In this document: one piece after another, positions 1 to 10,723 of the stretch
How positions within the stretch are numbered: the stretch's first letter is position 1
Layout: each line of letters opens with the position of its first letter
From: Acuticoccus mangrovi
GTDB lineage: Bacteria; Pseudomonadota; Alphaproteobacteria; Rhizobiales; Amorphaceae
Length of the DNA stretch: 64,000 bases
Assembly: GCF_016411865.1 (NCBI RefSeq)
Contig: NZ_JAEKJA010000003.1
Span: 310,001-374,000, forward strand
Direction of reading: 5' to 3'
The notes under the pieces: model-generated
Database searches by the model: none
What the model was told of the DNA's origin: nothing
Seen by the model: only the letters and a program-made list of their open reading frames with translations
Position numbers and translations under genes: made by a program

Positions 1-1
1 G

Positions 2-142
2 AACATCACGTCCGAGTGCCTCGCCTGGTCCGAAGGCGAAGCGTCGAGCCAGCACGTCCGCTTCATCACCATCGCCGACCACGATGCCGTCCGTGGCGTC
101 TCGACGCTGACCCGCGTCAGCGCCGCCGGGGTGACCAACTGA
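2..142 (+). CDS. C-terminal fragment of an unidentified protein
   Basis: This is the last 46 codons of a gene that begins before the window and ends in TGA. The frame has the G/C-rich third positions typical of the real genes here, which supports coding. The visible tail contains an FITIADHD stretch and ends in GVTN. I recognise no family. It is convergent with gyrA and about 65 bases separate the two stop codons. Confidence 0.5.
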   Translation, partial: NITSECLAWSEGEASSQHVRFITIADHDAVRGVSTLTRVSAAGVTN

Positions 143-207
143 GGACGACACCCCCGTCCGCCCCGGCACCGGCCGGCGGACACACCCCGACAGCGTGAGG
201 TGAGGCC

Positions 208-3006
<2,799 letters not shown>

Positions 3007-3050
3007 GAAAGATCTGCCTATCTATTGGGGAGTGTCCGCTCTAGCTAGGC

Positions 3051-3087
3051 GATTCAACCGCGATTTGCCACCGGCTGCGCGCGATTC
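3051..3087. promoter_or_regulatory. Pair of GANTC (CcrM) sites upstream of gyrA
   Basis: The 87-base gap before gyrA contains GATTC at 3051-3055 and again at 3083-3087. GANTC is the methylation target of CcrM, the cell-cycle adenine methylase of alphaproteobacteria, and such sites in promoters can recruit GcrA. The sites are read directly from the sequence. Cell-cycle control of gyrA here is inference. Confidence 0.35.
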
Positions 3088-3093
3088 ACCCAT

Positions 3094-3660
3094 CTAGCTG
3101 CGGGTAGCTCCGAGCTTCGCAACATCGCGGCGGGCGCCGGAAAGGTTCAGCCTCACCTCGGCCATGCGCGAATAGAGCGGACGGCCGATGGTGATGCCGA
3201 AGGCAGTGCGATCCATGGTCGCCGTCAGCACCGCACGCGCCCGCTTGCGGCCGAGGCGCAGGATCTGCCCCTCGAAGCGGACGGGCCGCGTCTTCCCCTT
3301 CACGGTGAGGTCGCCCTCGACCCAGATGGCGATGCCGTCCCGCGCGCCGGCGGTGCCGATGAACTCGATGGTCGGATAGCGGCCTGGGCTGAAGCCGGAC
3401 GAGTGACGCAAGCTCTTCTGCGCCACGCCGCTTTTCGACGTCAGCGCGTTGGCGTCGAGAACGGCGTAGGCCTCGATCAAGTGTCCATCGGAACCGACGA
3501 TCAGGTGTCCCTCGCGAAACGGCATCGTCGCCCGAACCCTGCCGAGGGGGCTCGTCACCACGAAGGAGGCCGATGGAACGTCGTCGCCCTCCGTCGTCAT
3601 CACCATGTCGAGCGACAGATCGTCCGCGACGTCGGCCCGCTTCCCAGGCTCCCCACTCAT
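3094..3660 (-). CDS. YceI-family lipocalin-like protein without signal peptide
   Basis: A 188-residue member of the YceI family, beta-barrel proteins that bind polyisoprenoid-type lipids. The C-terminal half carries the family pattern TVKGKTRPVRFEG followed by DRTAFGITIGRPLYSR. The N-terminus (MSGEPGKRADVADD) is charged and has no signal peptide, so the protein is predicted to be cytoplasmic, which is unusual for a normally periplasmic family. It lies just downstream of a second YceI gene (3748-4314) that does have a signal peptide, and the two share the same C-terminal motif, so they look like a tandem duplication. The ligand is unknown. Confidence 0.8.
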   Translation of the reverse strand: MSGEPGKRADVADDLSLDMVMTTEGDDVPSASFVVTSPLGRVRATMPFREGHLIVGSDGHLIEAYAVLDANALTSKSGVAQKSLRHSSGFSPGRYPTIEFIGTAGARDGIAIWVEGDLTVKGKTRPVRFEGQILRLGRKRARAVLTATMDRTAFGITIGRPLYSRMAEVRLNLSGARRDVAKLGATRS

Positions 3661-3747
3661 GTGCGCGTCCCGTGCATATGATCACCGTCTCGTCCGCTGA
3701 ATGAGCCATGACTAGACGAACTTCCGCCCGGCGGCCAGCCGACAGGC

Positions 3748-4314
3748 TCAGCGTTCGCGCCGCTTCATGCCGACGAGGCGCAGCCGCACCGTCGCCTCGC
3801 GCGAATAGAGCGGACGGCCGGCGGTGACACCGAAGCCCGTTCGGTCGATGGTGGTCTGCAGTCGCGCGACCATGCGTTGCGGCTCGGCGCGGAGCAGCTC
3901 GCCGGTGAAGCGGACCGGAAGGGTCACCCCCTTCACCGTCAGCTCGCCGTCGATGGTGATCTGGTCGCCCCGCACCTCGCCGCCGAGCACGCGGAAGCCG
4001 ACCGTGGCGTGCTGATCGACGTGAAAGCCGTTCGCGCCGCTGAGCGCCTTTTTCACCAGGACGTTGTTGGCGCTCATCTCGCGCGCATTCAGTACGGCGC
4101 CGCCGCCGATAATCCTGCCGTCGCCATCGAGCACCATGTCCCCCTCGACGAAAGGGAGCTCCAAGCGGGCCCGCCCGATGGGGCTTGTGACGAGGATGTG
4201 GGCCGCAGCGCGCTGCGGCACGAGCCGATAGGTCCCCGACGCGAGCTCGGCCGCAGCGGGTCGAGGCTCCAACAGCGCCGGCAGAAGAAGGACGAGAAAT
4301 GCGAGCGTCTTCAT
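3748..4314 (-). CDS. Secreted YceI-family lipocalin-like protein
   Basis: A 188-residue YceI protein with a clear Sec signal peptide (MKTLAFLVLLLPALLEPRPAAA, cleaved near residue 22), so it acts in the periplasm. The barrel motifs TVKGVTLPVRFTGELLR and DRTGFGVTAGRPLYSREA match its neighbour at 3094-3660 almost position for position. Family members are thought to bind long-chain isoprenoids such as quinone precursors. Here the ligand is unknown. It is transcribed toward gyrA with an 87-base gap before the next YceI gene. Confidence 0.85.
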   Translation of the reverse strand: MKTLAFLVLLLPALLEPRPAAAELASGTYRLVPQRAAAHILVTSPIGRARLELPFVEGDMVLDGDGRIIGGGAVLNAREMSANNVLVKKALSGANGFHVDQHATVGFRVLGGEVRGDQITIDGELTVKGVTLPVRFTGELLRAEPQRMVARLQTTIDRTGFGVTAGRPLYSREATVRLRLVGMKRRER

Positions 4315-4347
4315 CGGCGGCTCCCCATGTCGCCGTCAGCCTATGGC

Positions 4348-5175
4348 TCAGCGCGGCTGAACGCCACCGAAACGAACCAGCATCGCCGTCGCGTCGTCCG
4401 AGGGCTTGAAGCGCGGGAAGCGGGTGCAGTCGGGGTCGTCGCGCTCCGCGGCCCGCAGCGCGCCGAGCGCGCCGCCGAGTTCGCGCTCCGCCTCGAGGAT
4501 CAGCGCGGGACCATCATAGAGGCCGTAGTCGATGGCCGCCTCGAAGCCGTCGGTCACGAAGAGGGCGCGGCCCGCCTCCGTCGCCACGCGATGGCGCCGC
4601 GCACGGTCGGCGCTGTTCGCCTCCGGAGCGAAGATGGCGTAGCCGTCGGGCGTGTTGGCGAAATTGCGCAGTCGCCGCAGGAAGGCCACGACTTCGGGGC
4701 CGCGACCACCGCCCAGCCGGCGGGCATTCTCCTGCTCCAGCGCCTTGCCCCGCTCGCTCCCGCCGATGCGTGTCAGCCCGGCGTCGGTGTCGATATAGAC
4801 GCCGCAATCACCGAGCTCGGCGATCGCCACGACCCCGTCGCCGAACTCGGCGAGGAGGACCGCGGCCGTCGGGATCTCGTAGCGCTCGGCGGGGGAGCGC
4901 TTGCGCTCGGCGAGAAAGCGCCGCTCGGCGATGCGTGCCGCGTCGGCAAGGAGAGCGCCCGCGTCGAGCGCCGTCGGTGCCAGTTCGCTGAGTGCCTGGT
5001 TCGCGACGGCGGTCAGCCAGGCCGCATCGCTCGGGGCGTCGAGCAGCGGCGCATCGCTGAGCCCGGTCGCCCCGTCGATGATCCAGGCGAACCGGCCGCC
5101 GCTGCCGTAGCCGTCCTCGTTGGCCCGACCGGTGCGGCCGGGATCGCTCACCGCATCGACGATCGACAGCGTCAA
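4348..5175 (-). CDS. PP2C-family protein phosphatase coupled to ssb
   Basis: A 275-residue PPM/PP2C-type Ser/Thr phosphatase. Near the N-terminus it has GRANEDGYG and then IIDGATG, which correspond to the metal-binding Asp motifs, and [12 protein letters not shown] matches the conserved GD-S element. A C-terminal DDATAML motif supplies the last metal-binding Asp. The start is TTG at 5175, overlapping the ssb stop as TTGA. No in-frame ATG is available, and this overlap implies translational coupling to ssb. No Ser/Thr kinase gene is visible nearby, so its substrate cannot be guessed. It could act on proteins in general rather than on SSB. Confidence 0.75.
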   Translation of the reverse strand: MTLSIVDAVSDPGRTGRANEDGYGSGGRFAWIIDGATGLSDAPLLDAPSDAAWLTAVANQALSELAPTALDAGALLADAARIAERRFLAERKRSPAERYEIPTAAVLLAEFGDGVVAIAELGDCGVYIDTDAGLTRIGGSERGKALEQENARRLGGGRGPEVVAFLRRLRNFANTPDGYAIFAPEANSADRARRHRVATEAGRALFVTDGFEAAIDYGLYDGPALILEAERELGGALGALRAAERDDPDCTRFPRFKPSDDATAMLVRFGGVQPR

Positions 5176-5702
5176 AACGGGATGTCGTCGTCGAACGGCT
5201 CGTCGGCCGGCATCGGGCGGCCGCCGCCGCCACCGCTGCCGCTGCCTCCACCGCCGCCGCGGTCAGAGTAGCCGCGATCACCGCCGTAGGACCCGCCGCC
5301 GCCATAGGAGGAGCCGCCGCCACCGCCGAAGTCGCTGCCGCCACGCTCGTTGCGGCCGTCGAGCATCTGCAAGGTGCCGCCGAAATTCTGAATCACCACC
5401 TCGGTGGTGTAGCGCTTCTGGCCCTGCTGGTCCTCCCACTCGCGAGTCTGCAAGGCGCCCTCGATGTAAACCTTCGAGCCCTTCTTCAGATACTGCTCGA
5501 TGACCCGGCACAGACCCTCGGAGAACACCACCACGCGGTGCCATTCGGTGCGCTCGCGCCGCTCGCCGCTGTTGCGGTCGCGCCAGGTGTCGGACGTCGC
5601 GATGCGCAGGTTGGCGATCGGCCGTCCGTCCTGGGTGCGCCGGATCTCGGGATCGGCACCGAGATTGCCGATCAGGATCACCTTGTTGACGCTGCCTGCC
5701 AT
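5172..5702 (-). CDS. ssb: Single-stranded DNA-binding protein
   Basis: SSB of 176 residues, which coats single-stranded DNA in replication, recombination and repair. The N-terminal OB fold is typical ([21 protein letters not shown], then [11 protein letters not shown] and [11 protein letters not shown]). A Gly/Ser-rich flexible linker of about 40 residues follows. The protein ends in the acidic tip DDDIPF, which recruits partner proteins. A phosphatase gene overlaps its stop codon. I looked upstream for the alphaproteobacterial LexA box GTTC-N7-GTTC and did not find one. Confidence 0.97.
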   Translation of the reverse strand: MAGSVNKVILIGNLGADPEIRRTQDGRPIANLRIATSDTWRDRNSGERRERTEWHRVVVFSEGLCRVIEQYLKKGSKVYIEGALQTREWEDQQGQKRYTTEVVIQNFGGTLQMLDGRNERGGSDFGGGGGSSYGGGGSYGGDRGYSDRGGGGGSGSGGGGGRPMPADEPFDDDIPF

Positions 5703-5839
5703 CGTCTTCCCTCCACGCTCGTCGCAACCTCGGGGCCTTCTGTGGCGGCGCAGACGGCGCCCGGCCGATCAACGACCCTTAGCAGCCTTCATCGCCCAGC
5801 GCGCCCATCCGTCGAGTCTTGCCCACAGCTCGGCGCCGC

Positions 5840-6946
5840 TCAGCCTTGCTTGCCGGCCTTCTTGGCGTAGCGCCCGGCGATGATGCTCTGCCCGATGCGC
5901 TGCGATTGCCAGATCCCCAGCCGCCGGAACCACGGCGCCAGCGGATGCGGCTCGACGTCGCTCCGGGCGGTGAAGGGCGAGCGCATCTCGAGCAGCCGCC
6001 CCGGCACCGACCGGTCGACGTCGAAAGTATACTGGGCCATGCGGAAAAGCACGTCCGCCAGCGAGTTCATCGTCTCCTCGTCGAGATTCGGCGGCGGCGA
6101 GGGCACGTCCCGCGGCTCGGGCAGGACGATGCCGTATTTTTCCTTAAGGAAGGCGAGCTCCGGCGCGCTCTGCTCGCGCACCTTCTCCAGCGCCTCCTCC
6201 GGCAGAACATATTTCGGGCCGCCCACCGCATCGAACGGGCGCAAGCTGTCGAGCGGCAGCATCCGGCCCGGCGCGTACATGTTGAGCGCCCGGTCGAGCA
6301 GGTGGATGCCCATCACCGAGAGACCCTCGTTGGAGCGCACCTTCTTCAGGCGCGACGCGAGGTCGAGGAGCCCCATCGTGTCGAGGATGTCGTCGATCAC
6401 GTCGCCGTTCGCCATCTGCGCGCGATCGAACGGACGGACCTTGAAGTGATCCTCGCCCGCCGCGTCGCTCCACCGGCGGATCAGCTCGCGGAACGGCAAC
6501 ACCCGCGGCTCGGCGATCGACACGGCGAGGGCCTTGCCCGAGCGCACGCCCTGACACGCCGCGCTGCTCGCGTAGCTGATCGGATGGCGAACATAGAGGA
6601 GAACGTCCACCTCCTTCGCCACGGTGTGGAACTTCGCGATGCACTCCTTGGTCTCGGCCGGGGTGAGGCGGATGAAGACCTCGCTCGTCACCAGCGCGCG
6701 GGGGTGCTTGGTCGCCTCGATCTCCTTCCAGAACAGGTCCCACATTCCCCGGTCGAACTTGTCCCGCCCCGGATTGGTCGGCGAACCGCCATGGAATACG
6801 CGGCCGATCGGGTGATGATTGCGGTTCTTGTCGAAGTAGTAGACCCCGGCCGTCCCGAGGACGGCGGCGTTCTGCTGAAACGTCGCCTGGATCGAGCTCG
6901 TGCCCGTCTTGGGATGGCCGATATGAAGGGTGAGGTGCTCGAGCAT
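5840..6946 (-). CDS. Sulfotransferase-family protein
   Basis: A 368-residue protein whose N-terminus LHIGHPKTGTSSIQ is the phosphosulfate-binding loop of PAPS-dependent sulfotransferases. A second signature, LLYVRHPISYASSAA, resembles the 3'-phosphate-binding element. The family moves sulfate from PAPS to a carbohydrate, lipid or peptide acceptor, which cannot be told here. I chose the ATG at 6946 because it sits just before the conserved loop. An extended reading without homology reaches 7048. It lies between ssb and uvrA, which are normally adjacent and divergent in related genomes, so it may be an insertion into that block. Confidence 0.75.
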   Translation of the reverse strand: MLEHLTLHIGHPKTGTSSIQATFQQNAAVLGTAGVYYFDKNRNHHPIGRVFHGGSPTNPGRDKFDRGMWDLFWKEIEATKHPRALVTSEVFIRLTPAETKECIAKFHTVAKEVDVLLYVRHPISYASSAACQGVRSGKALAVSIAEPRVLPFRELIRRWSDAAGEDHFKVRPFDRAQMANGDVIDDILDTMGLLDLASRLKKVRSNEGLSVMGIHLLDRALNMYAPGRMLPLDSLRPFDAVGGPKYVLPEEALEKVREQSAPELAFLKEKYGIVLPEPRDVPSPPPNLDEETMNSLADVLFRMAQYTFDVDRSVPGRLLEMRSPFTARSDVEPHPLAPWFRRLGIWQSQRIGQSIIAGRYAKKAGKQG

Positions 6947-7084
6947 AGACGGGGTAAAAGTGATCCGGACAAGGATATGGTGCGTATCCCGCGCGACGCG
7001 GAACAGAACTGCTGCCGCAGCATTGACCACGGCGCGCCGACGGCACACTTTCTGCCCATCAGCCCCGGGGTAATGCGATAAGCC

Positions 7085-9964
7085 ATGTCAGAGCGCAAGC
7101 TCGTCGTCCGCGGCGCGCGGGAACACAATCTCAAGAATGTCGATCTCACGCTGCCGCGGGACAGCTTGATCGTCTTCACCGGCCTTTCCGGCTCGGGCAA
7201 GTCGTCGCTCGCCTTCGACACGATCTACGCCGAGGGTCAGCGCCGCTACGTGGAGAGCCTGTCGGCCTACGCGCGCCAGTTCCTGGAGATGATGCAGAAG
7301 CCGGACGTCGACCAGATCGACGGCCTGTCCCCGGCGATCTCCATCGAGCAGAAGACGACGAGCCGCAACCCGCGCTCCACCGTCGGCACCGTCACCGAAA
7401 TCTACGACTACATGCGCCTCCTCTGGGCGCGGATCGGCGTGCCCTACTCGCCCGCGACGGGGCTCCCCATCGAGAGCCAGACCGTCAGCCAGATGGTCGA
7501 CCGGGTGCTGGAGCTGCCGGAGAAGACGCGGCTCTATCTCCTCGCCCCGATGGTGCGCGGGCGCAAGGGCGAGTACCGCAAGGAGCTCGCCGACCTCCAG
7601 AAGCGCGGCTTCCAGCGGGTGAAGATCGACGGCACCTTCTACGAGATCGAGGACGCTCCCGCCCTCGACAAGAAGTACAAGCACGACATCGACGTGGTGG
7701 TCGACCGCGTCTCGGTGCGGGCGGACCTTGCGACCCGCCTCGCCGATTCCATCGAGACCGCGCTCGGCCTTGCCGACGGCATCGCCGTCGCCGAGTTCGC
7801 CGACGAGATGGACGGCGATCAGCCCCGCCGCATCGTGTTTTCGGAGAAGTTCGCCTGTCCCGTGTCGGGCTTCACCATCGCCGAGATCGAGCCGCGGCTC
7901 TTCTCGTTCAACGCCCCGACGGGCGCCTGCCCGGTGTGCGACGGGCTCGGCACGACGATGCGCTTCGAGGCGGCGCTGGTGGTGCCCGACACCAGCCTGA
8001 CGCTGACCGGCGGCGCCGTCCTGCCGTGGGCGCGCACCGGCAACACCAGCCCCTACTACACGCAGACCCTCCAGGCGATCTGCGCCCACTTCGGCGCCGA
8101 CATGACCACCCCCTGGCACGACCTGCCGGAGAAGGTGCGCGAGGTGATCCTCTACGGCTCGGGGCGCGAGAAGATCTCCTTTACCTACGACGACGGCCTC
8201 AGGTCCTACACCACCAAGAAGACCTTCGAAGGCGTCATCACCAACATCGAGCGGCGCTGGAACGAGACCGACTCCGAGTGGGTGCGCGAGGAGCTGTCGC
8301 GCTACCAGTCCGACGCCCCGTGCGAGGCCTGCGGCGGCTACCGTCTCAAGCCCGAGGCGCTGGCGGTGAAGGTGGGCGGCTGCCACATCGGCGAGATCAC
8401 GGCGCTCGCGATCCGCGACGCGGCCCCCTGGTTCGAGGCGCTGCGCGACAAGCTGACGGAGAAGCAGACCGAGATCGCCCGCGCGATCCTCAAGGAGATC
8501 GACGAGCGGCTGCGCTTCCTAATCGACGTGGGTCTCGACTATCTCCAGCTCTCGCGCGGCTCGCGCACCCTCTCGGGCGGCGAGAGCCAGCGCATCCGCC
8601 TCGCCTCCCAGATCGGCTCCGGCCTCACCGGCGTGCTCTACGTGCTCGACGAGCCCTCCATCGGCCTGCATCAGCGCGACAACGCCCGTCTGATCGAGAC
8701 GCTGAAGCGGCTGCGCGATCTCGGCAACACCGTCATCGTGGTGGAGCACGACGAGGACGCGATCCTCGCCGCCGACTACGTGGTCGACGTCGGCCCCGGC
8801 GCCGGCGTCCACGGCGGGCGGATCGTGTCGGAAGGCACGCCGGCGGAGATCCTCGCCGACCCCAACTCGCTCACCGGCCAATATCTGTCCGGGGCGCGGG
8901 AGATCCCCGTTCCGGCGAAGCGGCGGGCGCGGAAGAAGGGGCGGACGATCGAGGTGGTGAACGCCACCGGCAACAATCTCAAGGGCGTGTCGGCGGCGAT
9001 CCCGCTCGGCCTCTTCACCGCCGTCACCGGGGTGTCGGGCTCGGGCAAGTCCACCCTCGTCATCGAGACGCTCTACCGCGCCCTCTCCCGCAAGCTCAAC
9101 AAGAGCCGCGAGCAACCCGCCCCCCACGAGGCGATCAAGGGGCTCGAGCATCTCGACAAGATCATCGATATCGACCAGTCGCCGATCGGCCGCACGCCGC
9201 GCTCGAACCCGGCCACCTACACCGGGGCCTTCACCCCCATCCGCGAGTGGTTCGCCGGACTGCCGGAGGCGAAGGCGCGCGGCTACGGGCCGGGCCGCTT
9301 CTCCTTCAACGTCAAGGGCGGGCGCTGCGAGGCGTGCCAGGGCGACGGCGTCATCAAGATCGAGATGCACTTCCTGCCCGACGTCTACGTGACCTGCGAC
9401 GTGTGCAAAGGCGCCCGCTACAACCGCGAGACGCTGGAGATCACCTTCAAGAACAAGTCGATCTCCGACGTTCTCGACATGACGGTGGAGGAGGGCTGCG
9501 AGTTCTTCTCCGCCGTGCCCTCGGTGCGCGACAAGCTCAAGACGCTCAACGAGGTGGGGCTCGGCTACATCCGCATCGGCCAGCAGGCGACCACCCTGTC
9601 GGGCGGCGAGGCGCAGCGCATCAAGCTCGCCAAGGAGCTCTCCAAGCGGGCGACGGGGCGCACCCTCTATATCCTCGACGAGCCGACCACCGGCCTCCAC
9701 TTCCACGACGTGGCGAAGCTCTTGGAGGTGCTGCACCAGCTCGTCGACACTGGCAACACGGTGGTGGTGATCGAGCACAATCTGGAGGTCATCAAGACCG
9801 CCGACTGGGTTATCGACCTCGGCCCGGAAGGGGGCGACGGCGGTGGCGAGATCGTGGCGGCGGGCAAGCCGGAGCAGATCGCCAAGACCGCCCGCAGCCA
9901 CACCGGCCACTTCCTCGCCGAGCTTCTCGATCGGCGCTCGAACGCGCGCGAGGCGGCCGAGTAG
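7085..9964 (+). CDS. uvrA: Excinuclease ABC subunit A
   Basis: UvrA of 959 residues, the damage-sensing ATPase of nucleotide excision repair that loads UvrB. Two ABC modules are present. The first has Walker [10 protein letters not shown] near residue 32 and signature [13 protein letters not shown]. The second has GVSGSGKST and [13 protein letters not shown]. Zinc-binding CxxC pairs are visible in CPVCDG, CEACGGY and CEACQGDG...CDVC. The start ATG and the overall length are standard for the family. It is divergent from the sulfotransferase gene and convergent with pdeM. Confidence 0.98.
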   Translation: MSERKLVVRGAREHNLKNVDLTLPRDSLIVFTGLSGSGKSSLAFDTIYAEGQRRYVESLSAYARQFLEMMQKPDVDQIDGLSPAISIEQKTTSRNPRSTVGTVTEIYDYMRLLWARIGVPYSPATGLPIESQTVSQMVDRVLELPEKTRLYLLAPMVRGRKGEYRKELADLQKRGFQRVKIDGTFYEIEDAPALDKKYKHDIDVVVDRVSVRADLATRLADSIETALGLADGIAVAEFADEMDGDQPRRIVFSEKFACPVSGFTIAEIEPRLFSFNAPTGACPVCDGLGTTMRFEAALVVPDTSLTLTGGAVLPWARTGNTSPYYTQTLQAICAHFGADMTTPWHDLPEKVREVILYGSGREKISFTYDDGLRSYTTKKTFEGVITNIERRWNETDSEWVREELSRYQSDAPCEACGGYRLKPEALAVKVGGCHIGEITALAIRDAAPWFEALRDKLTEKQTEIARAILKEIDERLRFLIDVGLDYLQLSRGSRTLSGGESQRIRLASQIGSGLTGVLYVLDEPSIGLHQRDNARLIETLKRLRDLGNTVIVVEHDEDAILAADYVVDVGPGAGVHGGRIVSEGTPAEILADPNSLTGQYLSGAREIPVPAKRRARKKGRTIEVVNATGNNLKGVSAAIPLGLFTAVTGVSGSGKSTLVIETLYRALSRKLNKSREQPAPHEAIKGLEHLDKIIDIDQSPIGRTPRSNPATYTGAFTPIREWFAGLPEAKARGYGPGRFSFNVKGGRCEACQGDGVIKIEMHFLPDVYVTCDVCKGARYNRETLEITFKNKSISDVLDMTVEEGCEFFSAVPSVRDKLKTLNEVGLGYIRIGQQATTLSGGEAQRIKLAKELSKRATGRTLYILDEPTTGLHFHDVAKLLEVLHQLVDTGNTVVVIEHNLEVIKTADWVIDLGPEGGDGGGEIVAAGKPEQIAKTARSHTGHFLAELLDRRSNAREAAE

Positions 9965-9984
9965 CCGCCCCGGCGGGCCGCCTC
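9950..9984. terminator. Hairpin between convergent uvrA and pdeM
   Basis: GAGGCGGCC at 9950-9958 pairs with GGCCGCCTC at 9976-9984. The stem spans the uvrA stop codon and touches the pdeM stop. There is no U-run, so termination is an inference from the convergent context. Confidence 0.35.
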
Positions 9985-10723
9985 ACACGGGATAGACGCG
10001 ACGCCGGCCGATCGCCCAGGTCCGCGGCCGCTCGCGCCAGAGACCGGCAAAGGCGGCGTCCGTCACCGGCAGGCCGCCTGTCAGAACGCCGAACGCCGGC
10101 ATCACCAGCCGCCGCGCATCGCCCACGAAGCAGCGCCGCTTGAGCGACTGGCCGCGCACCACCACGTGCGCCGCGGGATGGAGATGGCCGGCGACCTCCA
10201 CCCCCTCCCCGCCCGGCACATGGCGGAACGTCACCCCGCCGAGCCGCAGCGTCTCCACCGCCGCGCCGCCCAGCGTCTCGGCCGCCGCGTGGTCGTGGTT
10301 GCCGGTGATCCACACCACCTCCATGCGCCGGCAGAAGGCGGCGAGAAGGGCCCGATGATCGTCCGCCAGCCTCTCCGGGCCGAACGGGTCGTGAAAAGAG
10401 TCGCCGAGCGCGATCAGCCGGCGTGGCGCGTGGCGCGCCACCGCATCGGCGAGGCGGCCGAGCGTCAGGCACGTGTCGTAGGGCGGCAGCATCTGGCCGG
10501 AGCGGGCGTAGGACGAGCCGGTCTCGAGGTGGAGATCGGACACCACCAGCGTCTCTTCCGCCGGCCAATAGAGGGCGCCCGAAGGATCGAGCACCGCCTC
10601 GATGCCGACGACCTGTGCCCGCGCCGTGACCGCGACGCCACCCTCGGCGGCTGGGGTCTCGGGACGGGGACCGGGCAAGGAAAAGGCATGCATCGCCGAT
10701 AGTCCGAACGCGCCCGCACTCAC
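9983..10723 (-). CDS. pdeM: Ligase-associated DNA damage response phosphoesterase
   Basis: A 246-residue calcineurin-like metallophosphoesterase of the PdeM type. The metal motifs are VVSDLHLE, ALGDSFHD and ITGNHDH, followed by VAGHLHP. PdeM proteins are found with a Lhr-like helicase, an ATP-dependent ligase and an exonuclease in a damage-response set. Here the helicase gene is immediately upstream and the two overlap as GTGA (GTG start at 10723), so they are translationally coupled. An internal ATG at 10693 is an alternative start. The ligase is 7.5 kb away rather than in the same operon. Confidence 0.88.
   Translation of the reverse strand: MSAGAFGLSAMHAFSLPGPRPETPAAEGGVAVTARAQVVGIEAVLDPSGALYWPAEETLVVSDLHLETGSSYARSGQMLPPYDTCLTLGRLADAVARHAPRRLIALGDSFHDPFGPERLADDHRALLAAFCRRMEVVWITGNHDHAAAETLGGAAVETLRLGGVTFRHVPGGEGVEVAGHLHPAAHVVVRGQSLKRRCFVGDARRLVMPAFGVLTGGLPVTDAAFAGLWRERPRTWAIGRRRVYPV

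Noticed and set aside
6947-7084. LexA (SOS) box upstream of uvrA
   Set aside because: GAAC at 7001 and 7006 are only one base apart, not the GAAC-N7-GAAC or GTTC-N7-GTTC needed. None was found upstream of ssb either.
7088-9910. Two long open frames (432 and 463 codons) opposite uvrA
   Set aside because: The composition is Arg/Val/Asp/His-rich and has no motif. Both lie wholly inside uvrA.
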